Source: Apus apus
Taxonomy: Eukaryota; Chordata; Aves; Apodiformes; Apodidae
Reading direction: 5' to 3'
Length of the DNA stretch: 64,000 nucleotides
Assembly: GCF_020740795.1 (NCBI RefSeq)
Contig: NC_067312.1
Coordinates: 42,928,405-42,992,404 of the forward strand
In this document: piece by piece, positions 38,896 to 50,056 of the stretch
Layout: every line of letters starts with the position of its first letter
Position numbering within the stretch: position 1 is the stretch's first letter
The notes under the pieces: generated by a model
Told to the model about the DNA's origin: nothing
Databases searched by the model: none
Seen by the model: the letters and a program-made list of their open reading frames with translations, nothing else
Translations under genes and position numbers: made by a program

Positions 38896-38960
38896 TTTTT
38901 ATATATTTATATTTATATTTATTATTTATATATATATATATTTATATTATATATATATAT
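38896..38960. repeat. TA/TTTATA low-complexity tract
   Basis: Alternating TA and TTTATA units over about 65 bp, with runs such as TATATATATATATTTATA. Potential cruciform or unpaired DNA, likely length-variable. Confidence 0.85.
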
Positions 38961-40878
38961 CCAGAGAGTGATACAAGATATTCATAGAATAAGATGCATA
39001 ATATGTATGAGATAAAAAATAATTGGTTTATATTTTGGATAAGATTTATCATATATATTCTTCTATTATGTAGATAAGATACATTTTATACCTTGAAATC
39101 CAAGATAATTATAGACATCAGCACTTTCTGTGTGGAGAGAAGTTGAACTCCAAGCCCTCAGACCTCCCTAAGTACTGAGGCTTACTGAAAATTATAATAA
39201 CCCATGGTTTATTTTGCCATATTACTTAATTAATCCAGCTGCTCTAGAATTGCATTCTTTCACTGGATATTAAGCCAACTTGTCAATTGTAATTGCAGAG
39301 CTCTTTTTTCCCTTTTTATCTTACTCAGGCCAATTCTACTGAGTCTCTCTTCTCCTTGTATTGTATCTGTTTATTTCAGTCATTTTTAATGTAAAGAAAA
39401 TGCATGCTATAAAAAACTGGGGAAAAAAACAAACAGAACTGGCATTTCCCAGAATGCTCCCGATTTTCATTTCTTCTTGAAAGAAGTGGTCCTCACATGT
39501 CCTTTCTCTTCAAGTCTCTATTTATTTGAAGTTTCAAATTTTTGTTCGTTTTCTAGGGAGGAGAAACACAAAAACTACTGAATCAATGCTAACACATGCC
39601 ATCTGTTCTTCTTTATCTCTCTGCACATTTGTTTTTTATTATTTTCTGAAGTGTATTTAGTATTGCAGTCTCTGAGTGGAGTATTATATTTTTTAAATAA
39701 TGCAATCTTGCTGACAGGGTTTGCATGATGGAATCATTGATATTGATGTGACAGCCTGCATGTCTCTGCTTCTTATTATGAAGTATGTCTGCTGTGATGC
39801 AGAAAGCAGTATTCTTGATCCCCTCTTCACTCAACGTGATTAGCTGTGCTGTCCTAAAACAAAATCTAAATTCACTCTGAATAGTGACAGTGATCTTGAC
39901 AATCATTAACACTCATCCTCAGTGTGAAATCCATTCAGAGACTTCTCCTTTCATTCCCACTTTTATGAGGTAATAATCCAGCCCAGGTGGATACCTCCAG
40001 CATACACTTAAATCATCTGTCACACAGACAATCTGCAGGCAGCTGGGGTACCCCAGCAGGGCAGCATGAGCCTGCCTCCACTAAGCACCAGGAATACCAG
40101 TAGAGATGAGAAGCACAGTCTTAAGTATCAGTAAAAGGAGAGAGTACTGTAGACTGAAATCCTAAAGGTATCCAAAGTGAGTTTTCCTAATGTTTCTCAG
40201 GTGCTATGTCTCAGCTACAGCTCAGAGCTTTTACATATAGTGAGATAAATTTCCTCTATCTCAGGCCATATCCTTTGGAAGTAGTGCAATTGTCTTTTGT
40301 CAGTGGTTCTGATTCTGATTCCTGTGAAACAGCCCTTTTGCATGGGAAAGAGCATGGGTTGACACCAGGAGGGGAGTTACAGGCTGGACTAATAGGCCAG
40401 AGTAAACGGTTCTGCATCTGCTTATTTGCTGTATGAGCCATCTTGTTTCACCATCTCCTCCAAAAGCACTGGTATTCATGTAATACTTTCAGTTCTGCCC
40501 TCCTTGCCAGCTTCCAAAGATGATAAACTATGCCATACGCACAGCTCCTGCACAAGAAGTTATAATAAATCAGGATAGTAGCCTCATGTCTGACGAAGAC
40601 TGTCTCAGCCTGAGAGTGCAAATATCGTTTGGATGCCAAGGTTTCAAGCTATGTTTCAAAGTTACTGTCAGTGAATAAGCTGCTGCACTCCATTCCCAGC
40701 CTACCCATTCAAAAAATAAATTACAAATGCATGTACTTAACTGAGATTCAGAATAAATTAAAACAAGTTTATGGGCAGAATTCTCTTTTTCCACCTCAAA
40801 GAAGGATCACCTTCCACTCTGCAGACCTCTAAGACACATCATATAGGAGAACACAGACCATAAAAATGAACATCATCG
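38961..40878. other. Intergenic, nothing seen
   Basis: No exon, LINE, LTR or RNA gene that I can support. Confidence 0.5.
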
Positions 40879-41255
40879 AAACACAGGATCATAAAAATGG
40901 TTTGGGTTTGAAGGGACCTTAAAGGTCAACTAGGTTCAAGCCTCCTGCATGGAGAGGGACACCTCCCACTAGATCAGGTTGTTCAGTGTCATATCCAACA
41001 TGCAATTGAATACTCCTGGGGATGGGGCTTCTGCAGGTTCCCTAGGCAACCTGTTTCAGTCTCTCACCACCTTCATGGTAAAGAATTTCCTCCTAATGTC
41101 TGACCTAAATCTCCCATTATCAAGTTTTACTCCATTACCCCTTGTGCTCTTGCTACAAACCCTTGTAAACAGTCACTGCCCAGCTTTCCTGTAGGCCCCC
41201 TTCAGATACTGAAAAGCCACTATGAGGTCTCCTCCATGCTTTCCTCTTTCATTCT
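40879..41255 (-). mobile_element. CR1 LINE 3' end, about 380 bp
   Basis: The inverted 3' end is on the left (ACACAGGATCATAAAAATGG, then TTGAAGGGACCTTAAAGGTC). It is followed by reverse-complemented ORF2 C-terminus text such as CAATTGAATACTCCTGGGGA, TTCCTAGGCAACCTGTTTCAG-like (about 41040-41060) and AATTTCCTCCTAATGTC. The right boundary fades near 41250. It is degraded, with no intact frame. Confidence 0.9.
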
Positions 41256-42014
41256 CTGACAAATTCATGCTCTTGAAACAAATTAAGGCTGTTTTAGTAA
41301 ATTCTTTTTTCCTGCTTCAGTGCTATGGGATTAGTGGCCACAGAAACAAAGAGCTAGGAAGGAAGGCCACATCATCATAGCTAGGAGAAATGCAGTGAAG
41401 AGCCTACCAACAGCCACCAGCTGTGTCTAAAATTCCATTTTCTTGAAATTTCCCACTGGTTCAATGGTCATCTTGTAGCTCTGCTAGCATGTCAATGGCT
41501 AGGTTTTTTGAGCTGCTCAGAACTACCCAGCTGACTAAAACTCCAGTGGCTTGGTGTTATGCCAGTCACTACTACCAGCAAAGATCTATTGCAGAGCTGC
41601 CCTGTCAGTCACATCATTTTAGAAAAGGGACAGTAGAGAGGAGAGCACTGCCTCTGCCATACATCCCAGGTGGCTCTTCCCAGGCTGCCTCAGAGCTCAT
41701 TTTGATACCTGTTTGAAAGATCCTGCTGTGTCCTGTTACAGCAACAACAGTTGTTAACCACTCAACAGACCCACCTGGTTTGTGCCTATCAATTTACAAC
41801 TAAAATTTTTTTATTTAAGGAACAATTCCCAACAGTGTTAGAATACAACGAGTTTCTCTACACCAAAAGAAATTACTTCTAGGTTGTTTTGCCAATCTAA
41901 AAGTCACATAGACACTGGATGTGTGTAGTCTAAACACACATTTCCAATAAATATCCAGTTTGCATGGGGTTTTTTAATAACATGGAAGATTACCACGTTT
42001 CACAATTATTTAGT
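41256..42014. other. Intergenic, nothing seen
   Basis: Unique-looking sequence between two CR1 fragments. Confidence 0.5.
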
Positions 42015-42138
42015 TGTCCAGTTTGATGGGGCTCTGAACCATTTGGTCTAGTTGGAGATGTCCCTGTTTATCGTAGAGGGGTTGGACTAGATGACCTTTA
42101 GAGGTCCATTCTAACACAACACATTCTATGATTCTATG
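42015..42138 (+). mobile_element. CR1 LINE 3' terminal fragment, about 125 bp
   Basis: Reads TTTGATGGGGCTCTGAACCA, then GGGGTTGGACTAGATGACC, and ends in two tail units, ATTCTATGATTCTATG (42123-42138). These are the last coding residues plus the 3' UTR of CR1. Confidence 0.92.
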
Positions 42139-44545
42139 AAATTTCTTGGTACTGTGAATTACATGTGAAAGTAAGACAGCTCCTTTATGCAGTTTGGAAA
42201 TGCTGTTTGCCTAGTTACAATTCATAATAACATGAAAAAACCTAGGTGACTCTAGATCCGAGAGAAGGATATTAAACTATTCACTTCTAGATATCTAGAG
42301 TACAGAGTAGTACTGATCGATTTACTCAACTAATTCCTTGAACTTAGTTGCACTTTACTGTATTAATTCCAAATCACATGGAATTACTTTTGCACATCTT
42401 CTTCACTCTACCAAAAGCAAGGTATTAATTAGTATTTTCATTTTAAAATGTTTTAAGCAGGTATTAAACACAAAAGCTGTTCTACAATGACAGGGAAGTC
42501 AACCTGGTAAAACCCAGATGGCCAACTAATCCCACTGTTCAGAAGTTCATCTACATTATCACTTTATTGCCCCATAATATCCAGCTCTTTTCCACCATTT
42601 TTATGTCAGATAGCATGCATTTTTAGACATTTTTATTTTTTTTACTATATGGTTGAAATGTCTAGTCCATCTTCTGGCCCTTTGGTGGCAAGTTTAAGCA
42701 GCCTCAGTTCACCTATCAGCAATCAGAAAAATGAGAAGATTTTCAGTCTCAGGCAGACAGACTCCAAGTGTACAAGACAGATGAGTTTTGGAGAGGCTTA
42801 TTCAGAGCTGCAGTTGACTCACACTGGCAAGGCCAAGCACATTGTTTTACTTCTGGTGTAGAGAAAGAGGGCTTCAATCTCTCAGCTATCAACCAGCCAG
42901 CAGGTTTTCACAACTCTGGTTTTGCTGCAAGCTACAAAAGGCCTTAAGAATGGTGCAGTCATGGTTTGATAACTTTTTAATGCCAAGAAATCTGGAAGAA
43001 AATGGTTTTTAAAAGTCAGTTTTCATCATGTCTGTTTTCTAAGACTTCTCAGATGAGAGAAAGCACATAAGCATATGATACATCACGCTATATTTAAAAA
43101 ACAAGACAGTTAAAATAAGTGCATCTTATTCCAAACATCAGGGGTGCAATCTGCAGTAAGAGAAAACAGTTTTTGTATGATTGAATGTAATTTTTCTACT
43201 GGCAAAACCACCTTTCAGATACAGGCACACGCAGCAAGGGAAGACAGTCTATTTTATCACTTTCAGAAATAGGCTAAGAAATTACTGCACCAGCAGCAAT
43301 CAGTAATGGAAAAAGAAAAAGAGGGAACTGTTTCTCACTGAGTTATGTTAGGTGGCAATTTATAAAGCAATACAGCATAAGCATGTCATAAAAATACATT
43401 TTTTAATCTTATGTAATACTTGCAAATCGCCAGCCATATTCATTTTAAGCATTTCTTATCTGAAGCTTAGTTTTTAAACAGCCCTAGTGGAGGGAAGAAA
43501 AGACATCTGACCTCTGAGTCTAAATTTGTTATGCTAACCAAGTCTTTGTCGCCCTCCTGTGTTCACAGCCTATAGTTAACACAAATTTGAGGGAACAATC
43601 TTAGAAAATTACAGGCACTATTTTAAATCCTTTATTCCAAGTCATATGCAAAGTAATAAGAATATTTCCCAGATAAATAAATAGTTCCTAGATAAAGGGT
43701 AGTTCAAATCTAACAAAAGCAAACTGCAAACTAGATGAAACAAAATCAATGTGGTCCTTTTGGGATTCTTGATTAATTTTTTTTCCCCTTCTAAAATACT
43801 ACATCTCACATTTCTTGGTAACTTCCAATATATGGTTTTGTAAAAAAATTCTAAATCTTCTCTTTCAACTCTCAGACTGCTGAATTTACATTATCTTCTC
43901 AAGCAATGACTAAAGCATTAACCTCAGAAGGAAGACAAATTATTAATGCACAGACAAACTATATTATTAGATAGCTATACTACTAGATGTTAAACTCTTC
44001 CATTATTAAATTCTGTGATATCTTAGTAAATTTGTGTGGTTTTATTTCCAAATGGAATATAGGGAGCTAAGCTGGATATAACACACAGTTTTGATGCAGA
44101 TACACACTTAGGACTCAACTCATTAAGCACTTTGAGACCCTTTAAACAAAAGATATTAGTTCATGGGGAAGACCCTGAAACACATCATATAAAACTTACC
44201 CTTTTATTTTTCATTAATTTTTCTTTTTTCATATTTGCAATGGCCAAGACAACTGTCTTTGTGAAATGCCTAGTATGCAGTTTGTTGTTATATTTTTAAG
44301 TTTTCTAGTGCTGAATGTGTTCCCCCTTTTAAACAAATAGGTAAAGCAGAGCTTTTCTGTTTCTCTGTAAGGGAACAAATTTCCTGTTTAAATCAAGTCA
44401 TGTTCCTTGGAAGGCACAACACCTGACACCTAAACATTTGAACCTCCCAGATAGGAGAAAAAGTGTTTCAAACAAATATACATACACAGAGTGTAAGAGT
44501 TTTGTATGAACTTCTATAATTTGTAGAAGAATATTCCCCATATTT
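42139..44545. other. Intergenic, nothing seen
   Basis: AT-rich unique sequence. No gene or repeat family is recognised. Confidence 0.5.
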
Positions 44546-44575
44546 AAAAAAAAAAAAAGAAAAAAAAAGAAAAAA
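44546..44575 (+). repeat. Interrupted poly-A tract
   Basis: Thirty bases of A interrupted by two G. No adjoining retrotransposon body is recognised. Confidence 0.8.
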
Positions 44576-46925
44576 TATGCACATGTATAGATGCTATGCA
44601 TTCCTTTGAGGGGAGAATCTTTTAATTTAGCCATCATTCTGCAAATAATTTGACATTAAATCACCAATATTTATCTTAAACAATATACACATTCTTACTA
44701 TTGTCAGTGACTTGAGGACATTAAGTCATTATAAACCTTTTGAGGATTGTACCCCATAGTGCTACCTGATGCTTATGTTTTTGGCCCAATGAAGGAGTCA
44801 ACATTTTTCTTGTTTTTCTAAGTCTCAGTTGCTCTAACAGAAAAATATTAGCAGCTTTCAAGCTCTTCCATGTTTTCAGTTACAGGAATTCTCTCTCAGC
44901 AGCCCGCAATATAATTTTTCATAAATCTCTACCTCCATTGACTTCAGCAGGATGGCACACATCTCTCTGAAGTTTTAACCCCTGTTCTCACCATTCCTAT
45001 TTAAAGATAAATTAAATTGTTTTGTTAGTTTTATGTCTTTGAAAATCCCTCCCCCAGGGAATATATAGAGAGAACATTGTCTTTTTCCTTATAATAACAT
45101 TTTCTTACCTAGCTAAAGAGAAAGGCAGTATCGTAGAGCTAGAAATAAGTTGCCTCACACTGTTTCTTCAGCAATTATCCTCTTTGCTATAGTTGCATTT
45201 GCATATTTTCTGTCTCCCAAACTCTGCTTTCCTCCTTCTACATCTTCTTCTATTCAGACAGCACATGCAACCACAATGAGATATAAGTAAGATTTGTAAC
45301 CCATCCTGAGAGGGTTTAGTGATAGACAAGAACACAGATGTTGATGGGGTGATCTTTGGGACAAGGAAGAGCTCCAACACTTTTTTCACACACTCTTTCT
45401 AATGAAATGTGATAGAATGATCTTGGGCCAAAATGCAGAGTCCGGTCAAATTCTCATCAACCTTCAGTGAGGATTTTGCTTAAGTGTTGAAGTACTTAGC
45501 CCACAGTACAATAGTCTCCAGTATGAACATTACTGAAAATTAGTTTTGAAATGGCAGTAATTTTGGTGCTTTGTTTGCCATTAGATGCTGCATGAATTCA
45601 GCTGCAGTTAGACAAGCAAGCTTTCAGCTACTGCTGACACCATAGTGAAAAGAGGACCATCATGTGGGCAGTAATTTTCATTGTTTGTTTTCCTCCTGTA
45701 TCCTTTGATAGCCAGCTGGTGATGGATGGGAAGCAGCAGAATGATGCAGGCTCCCTCTTCTGAAAGCTGCTTCGTACAGCAATCCAGACACTACTAAAAC
45801 CCTGCGAAATGCCACATTTTTATGAACTGCTAAAGGGATATGACTGTTGTATGCTGATAATGATAAATGGAAGGAGTAATTGGCAATAATTTATTACCCT
45901 TTTCCTTGAAATAAAATTATTCATATGGCAAAATGCTACCAGAATATTATGAAAATGAAGTCATTCTCTTACAAAGCCATTCTTCTTTCAGCTAGAAAGC
46001 CATGTCTGCTAGTTCTGCATCTTCCACTGCTGTCCAATTCTTAATTCTGTGCAAAAGGGACTGCTCTTCCACCTCTTTTTGTGGCACACAGAATGCTATG
46101 ACCCAGACAAGGATTGCAAGATTTAAATCCTCTGACAAACACAAAAAAAAAGACATGGAAAAGAATTTTTGTAACCTAAAGACATGGAAAAGAAATATCT
46201 CTTCATATAGTACATAAAGTTACAGTATAATTTCCAGAATGGGTCGCTGATCAAAAATAGTAGTGCAAAGAAGTACCTAACTGAGATTTTAAAAAAATCT
46301 AAACTAAGTAAAGAGAGAGAGACTTATCTGGAAAATTAGAAAGTCATCCTTCTTTATACAAAGCAGGATTAGCATACACATGCTCATTTTTATCACTCAT
46401 CTCTGAAAACACATCAAAGATTACCTATTTTGGAAGAGAATAAAATCAGATGCCCAGACATCTGGTGAATCATTCACCCCAACAAAATTTTTTGTCTGTC
46501 AAGTTTATGACTGCAGCGATATTATAAATGCACAAATATCATGGAATATCCTTCAAAGAGCCAAAATAAAAGTTCTTATGGCCACATCTCTATTGATAGT
46601 AGCAGGAGCTGCTGAGCATTCTTTTTTATAGGAAATATTTAATTGCTATTAAATTGAGCAGAACCTTTCTTTCTGCTTGTAAAAAAAAATATTGCTTTTC
46701 CCCTCTGGTTCAGTCAGAGGAAGTGAATAGTCCCAGTTTCCTCTGGCAGCAGAGGCAGTTAATGACTGGGACACTACCATAAGCAGGGTTTACTGCCCAA
46801 ATTACAATCCAGTTCCTAACCAACATCCTCTGTTCAGGTTGCTCTCCTGGCATTTTGGTGATTTTCTGACTTATGTTCCAGTTCACAGAGACAGTTCACT
46901 GATATCTGAAATTTTAAAATGCTCC
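44576..46925. other. Intergenic; possible conserved non-coding block near 45540-45960
   Basis: No exon or repeat family is recognised. The block near 45540-45960 is listed separately. Confidence 0.45.
45540..45960. promoter_or_regulatory. Candidate conserved non-coding element (weak)
   Basis: A repeat-free block with clustered homeodomain-like words (GAGTAATTGGCAATAATTTA near 45873, AAAATTATTCATATGG near 45913). It also has two CAGTAATTTT copies (near 45555 and 45670) and an E-box CAGCTG (45600-45605). It looks enhancer-like. Only alignment to other birds or mammals could confirm this. Confidence 0.25.
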
Positions 46926-46942
46926 TTTTTTTTTTTTTTTTT
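46926..46942. repeat. Poly-T run (17 T)
   Basis: Uninterrupted T17. No retroposon body was found on the minus strand beside it, so it is listed as a simple repeat. Confidence 0.85.
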
Positions 46943-49310
46943 AAATAGTATTCACAATATATCACTGAAAATTCTTAAGTACGCTGGATATGTGTATTTA
47001 TTAACTTTGTTACAACAGTTAAAAGTTCTTCTCAGCAAAGGTGAATTTTTGGTGTGCAGCAAAACTTGTGTTCACTTACTCAAAATCAACTAGTTCCTTC
47101 TCTGTTCTTGTGTTGTTCCTCTCACTGCAATGTCTAAATGCTGCTATTGATGTATATGTATAAAAAGCACAATCGCAGATGCACATAATTGCAAATCTTT
47201 TAAACCTTAAAAATACAGCCCTGTAGGGGTAATAATCATTCTTACTATGACATCATAAATGTACAAAGAAATTTGCTGTAAAAAGACTAAAATCCCTGCT
47301 TTATCCAGCTGACTAAGCAGACTAACATAATGACCAGTGTAGCTGGTATTATAGTCAGAATACACCATGGAATGGGGAGTCTTAAAGAAGTTTTAAGATG
47401 GATTTTCTCTTATTATTTAGCACTTTAGAAACAAGATACACAAAATGAAAAGTAAAAATTGGGCTTCATTGAAGGTGAGATTTCAGGAAGGAAGATTTTG
47501 GGACTACATATTTGATAACTTCTTTGCTGTTATGCATCATAACTAGTTTTCAGATTTTCTAAACAAATAGGTACGAAGCAGACACTAACTCAGAGAGAAG
47601 TGCAGCAGCAAGAAATGGAAAAGCCAAACTCTCACCAGGACTAGGATATCAATAGAAACACTGCATAAACTCAACGAGTATATTGTATTTTCATATGTGG
47701 TAAAGCAGTAACAAAATTCTACCAAGGACACAGAACTGAAATATGACCAACCATCACCATGAATTCCAAACACTATTATTGCCTTTGTATTCAACAAGTC
47801 AACAAAATTTTCCATCACTTAAAAAAGCCAGGATATGCAGAAAATTATCTCACATTCATAGCAAGTGGGAGAAAACAGTGATTCTTTTAAAATGCACCAC
47901 ACACTCACTAAGCTTTTCCAGCTTGTAAATACTTCCAGTTCTGCCAAGCCACTTCCCTGATGCTGTACCCTATAATTTATACTTGTGATTTTTTAAACGC
48001 AAGAGTGTTGTATAAGCACAAGTATTGCAATCCTGAAAACACTTACTATAGCAGCATTACAATTTTTACATTTCTTGTTTATATTTTTACACTCTAAATT
48101 CAAACAGCTAAGGGGTTATTGTGTCTTTCAGTTGCCCTTGAACATAATGAAGCTTCAAAAGAGTGTTCTGATCTTAAAGGAAGAAATGCAAACATTTGGT
48201 GTAATGGTAACCTCTACTTTGGTTATGGCTAAGGATTCATACAAGAGTGTACACATACACAAATATCCTTGTCTTCATAAGAACAAAATAAGAACATTTT
48301 GAACCATCAGAATTATTTCTTGGAATGCTTAATTAATATTTATAGAGTACTTCAATATCACCAGCAACAGCATGCTACAGGAGTAAATCAAAAATCGACA
48401 GTAGCAAGTAACAGAGGACTATATAACCAGGGGATAAAAGATGAGCCTGCCAGTGATTGCTTATTTTTAGCTATTGTGATTAGTAGAGTTGTTAAAAATG
48501 AATATAATATTTCTAAATGGTATAGAGTGCTCTGAAGTACAGAATTTTTTTAAAATCCTGTTTCAGACTTGCTTTATTCTTTCCTTACTGTGTCAATGTT
48601 TTCTCTGGCTCAGAAACTCATTTCTTAAGGGGTGAGATACAGAGCAATAACACAAAAGGCTGAAGCTGATGACAAATCCCTTAATATTTTTGTTTTGTGT
48701 TATTATTGTGATATACAGCAGGTGATTTCCTGAGTCAGGTACCATGCTCTTCAGGGACCATGGAACATACACAGATTCTCCAGAAGAGTAGCCTCACTCC
48801 CTGATTTCTAGCTGGGAATTGGAGGCTCTACGACAACAGCAGCAGCAGCTGCACCCCAAGCATCCTACAACAGTTGTGTCAACCTGTGAGAGAGAAAGGT
48901 CTTTAAATTAGCCCTGCTGAGCAACACCACTTTCAAGAGAGCTATCCTTCTAATAGAAGTCATCAGACTTCAAATTTGTGACTCTGGATCTTCAGCAATC
49001 AAGTACTATCATTTCATGTTGATAGCAGAGAAAGGGATTAGTCACCTCTTCAAAGAAAATCAAACAGACATCCCTCAAGTACTATGCGAAAGTAAAACTG
49101 ATGGCTGGGATGTTTTCTGCAGTAGTTGCTTATTTCAACAATTCCAGCAGTGGGAAAGAAAAAAGGGACTCTGACCAAAGTCTTACAACAATGACAGAGC
49201 AGCCGCTTCAGCTTTCCTACTCCAACATGTCATCTTAAGACCTTCAATCTTTATTTCAACTTGATAAAATCCTGAGTGCCTTCTCCAAGTGACAGTGAAA
49301 GACATGGCAC
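46943..49310. other. Intergenic, nothing seen
   Basis: No exon or repeat family recognised. A short CAG run (48838-48851) is the only low-complexity feature. Confidence 0.5.
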
Positions 49311-50056
49311 TGCTAGGTACAACCATCATTTATTCATGTACCAGTACAGGTTGGGGGCTGACCTGCTGGAGAGCAATGTGGGAGAAAGAGACCTGGGGGT
49401 CCTGGTGGACAGGAGGATGACCATGAGCCAGCAATGTGCCCTTGTGGCTAAGAAGGCCAATGGCATCCTGGGGTGCATTAGAAAGGGTGTGGTTAGTAGG
49501 TCAAGGCGGGTTCTCCTCCCCCTCTGTTCTGCCTTGGTGAGGCCACATCTGGAATATTGTGTCCAGTTCTGGGCCCCCCAGTTCAAGAAGGACAGGGAAG
49601 TGCTTGAAAGAGTCCAGCGCAGAGCCACAAAGATTATGAAGGGAGTGGAACATCTCCCTGATGAGGAAAGGCTGAGGGAGCTGGGTCTCTTTAGCTTGGA
49701 GAAGAGGAGACTCAGGGGTAACCTCATCAACGTTTACAAATATGTAAAGGGTGAGTGTCAGGACAATGGAGGCAGGCTTTGTTCAGTGACATCCAGTGAC
49801 AGGACAAAGGGCAATGGGTGCAAACTGGAACATAGGAGGTTCCACGTAAACATCAGAAAAAACTTCTTTCCTGTGAGAGTGACAGAGCACTGGAACAGGC
49901 TGCCCAGAGAGGTTGTGGAGTCTCCTTAGCTGGAGACATTCAAAACCCGCCTGGATGAGTTCCTGTGTGATGTGCTCTAGGTGATCCTGCTCTGGCAGGG
50001 GGTTTAGACTGGATGACCTTTTGAGGTCCCTTCCAGCCCCTAAGATTCTGGAATTC
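49311..50056 (+). mobile_element. CR1 LINE 3' end, about 745 bp, largely open ORF2 C-terminus
   Basis: This copy keeps a long open frame (plus, 49276-49929; the LINE part begins near 49311) covering the end of ORF2. Visible are [20 protein letters not shown], then [46 protein letters not shown] and [18 protein letters not shown] interrupts the usual final residues. The 3' UTR follows (GGATGACCTTTTGAGGTCCC near 50011) and ends near TAAGATTCTGGAATTC. The RT catalytic part is missing, so it is 5'-truncated and cannot encode an active enzyme. The long open frame suggests it is among the younger CR1 insertions here. Confidence 0.94.

Noticed and set aside
46926..46942. T17 as the tail of a minus-strand retroposon or processed pseudogene
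   Set aside because: No retroposon body or coding sequence lies on the expected side, and no flanking duplication was found.
49326..49730. 134-codon minus-strand ORF
   Set aside because: An antisense shadow of the CR1 ORF2 C-terminal frame on plus.
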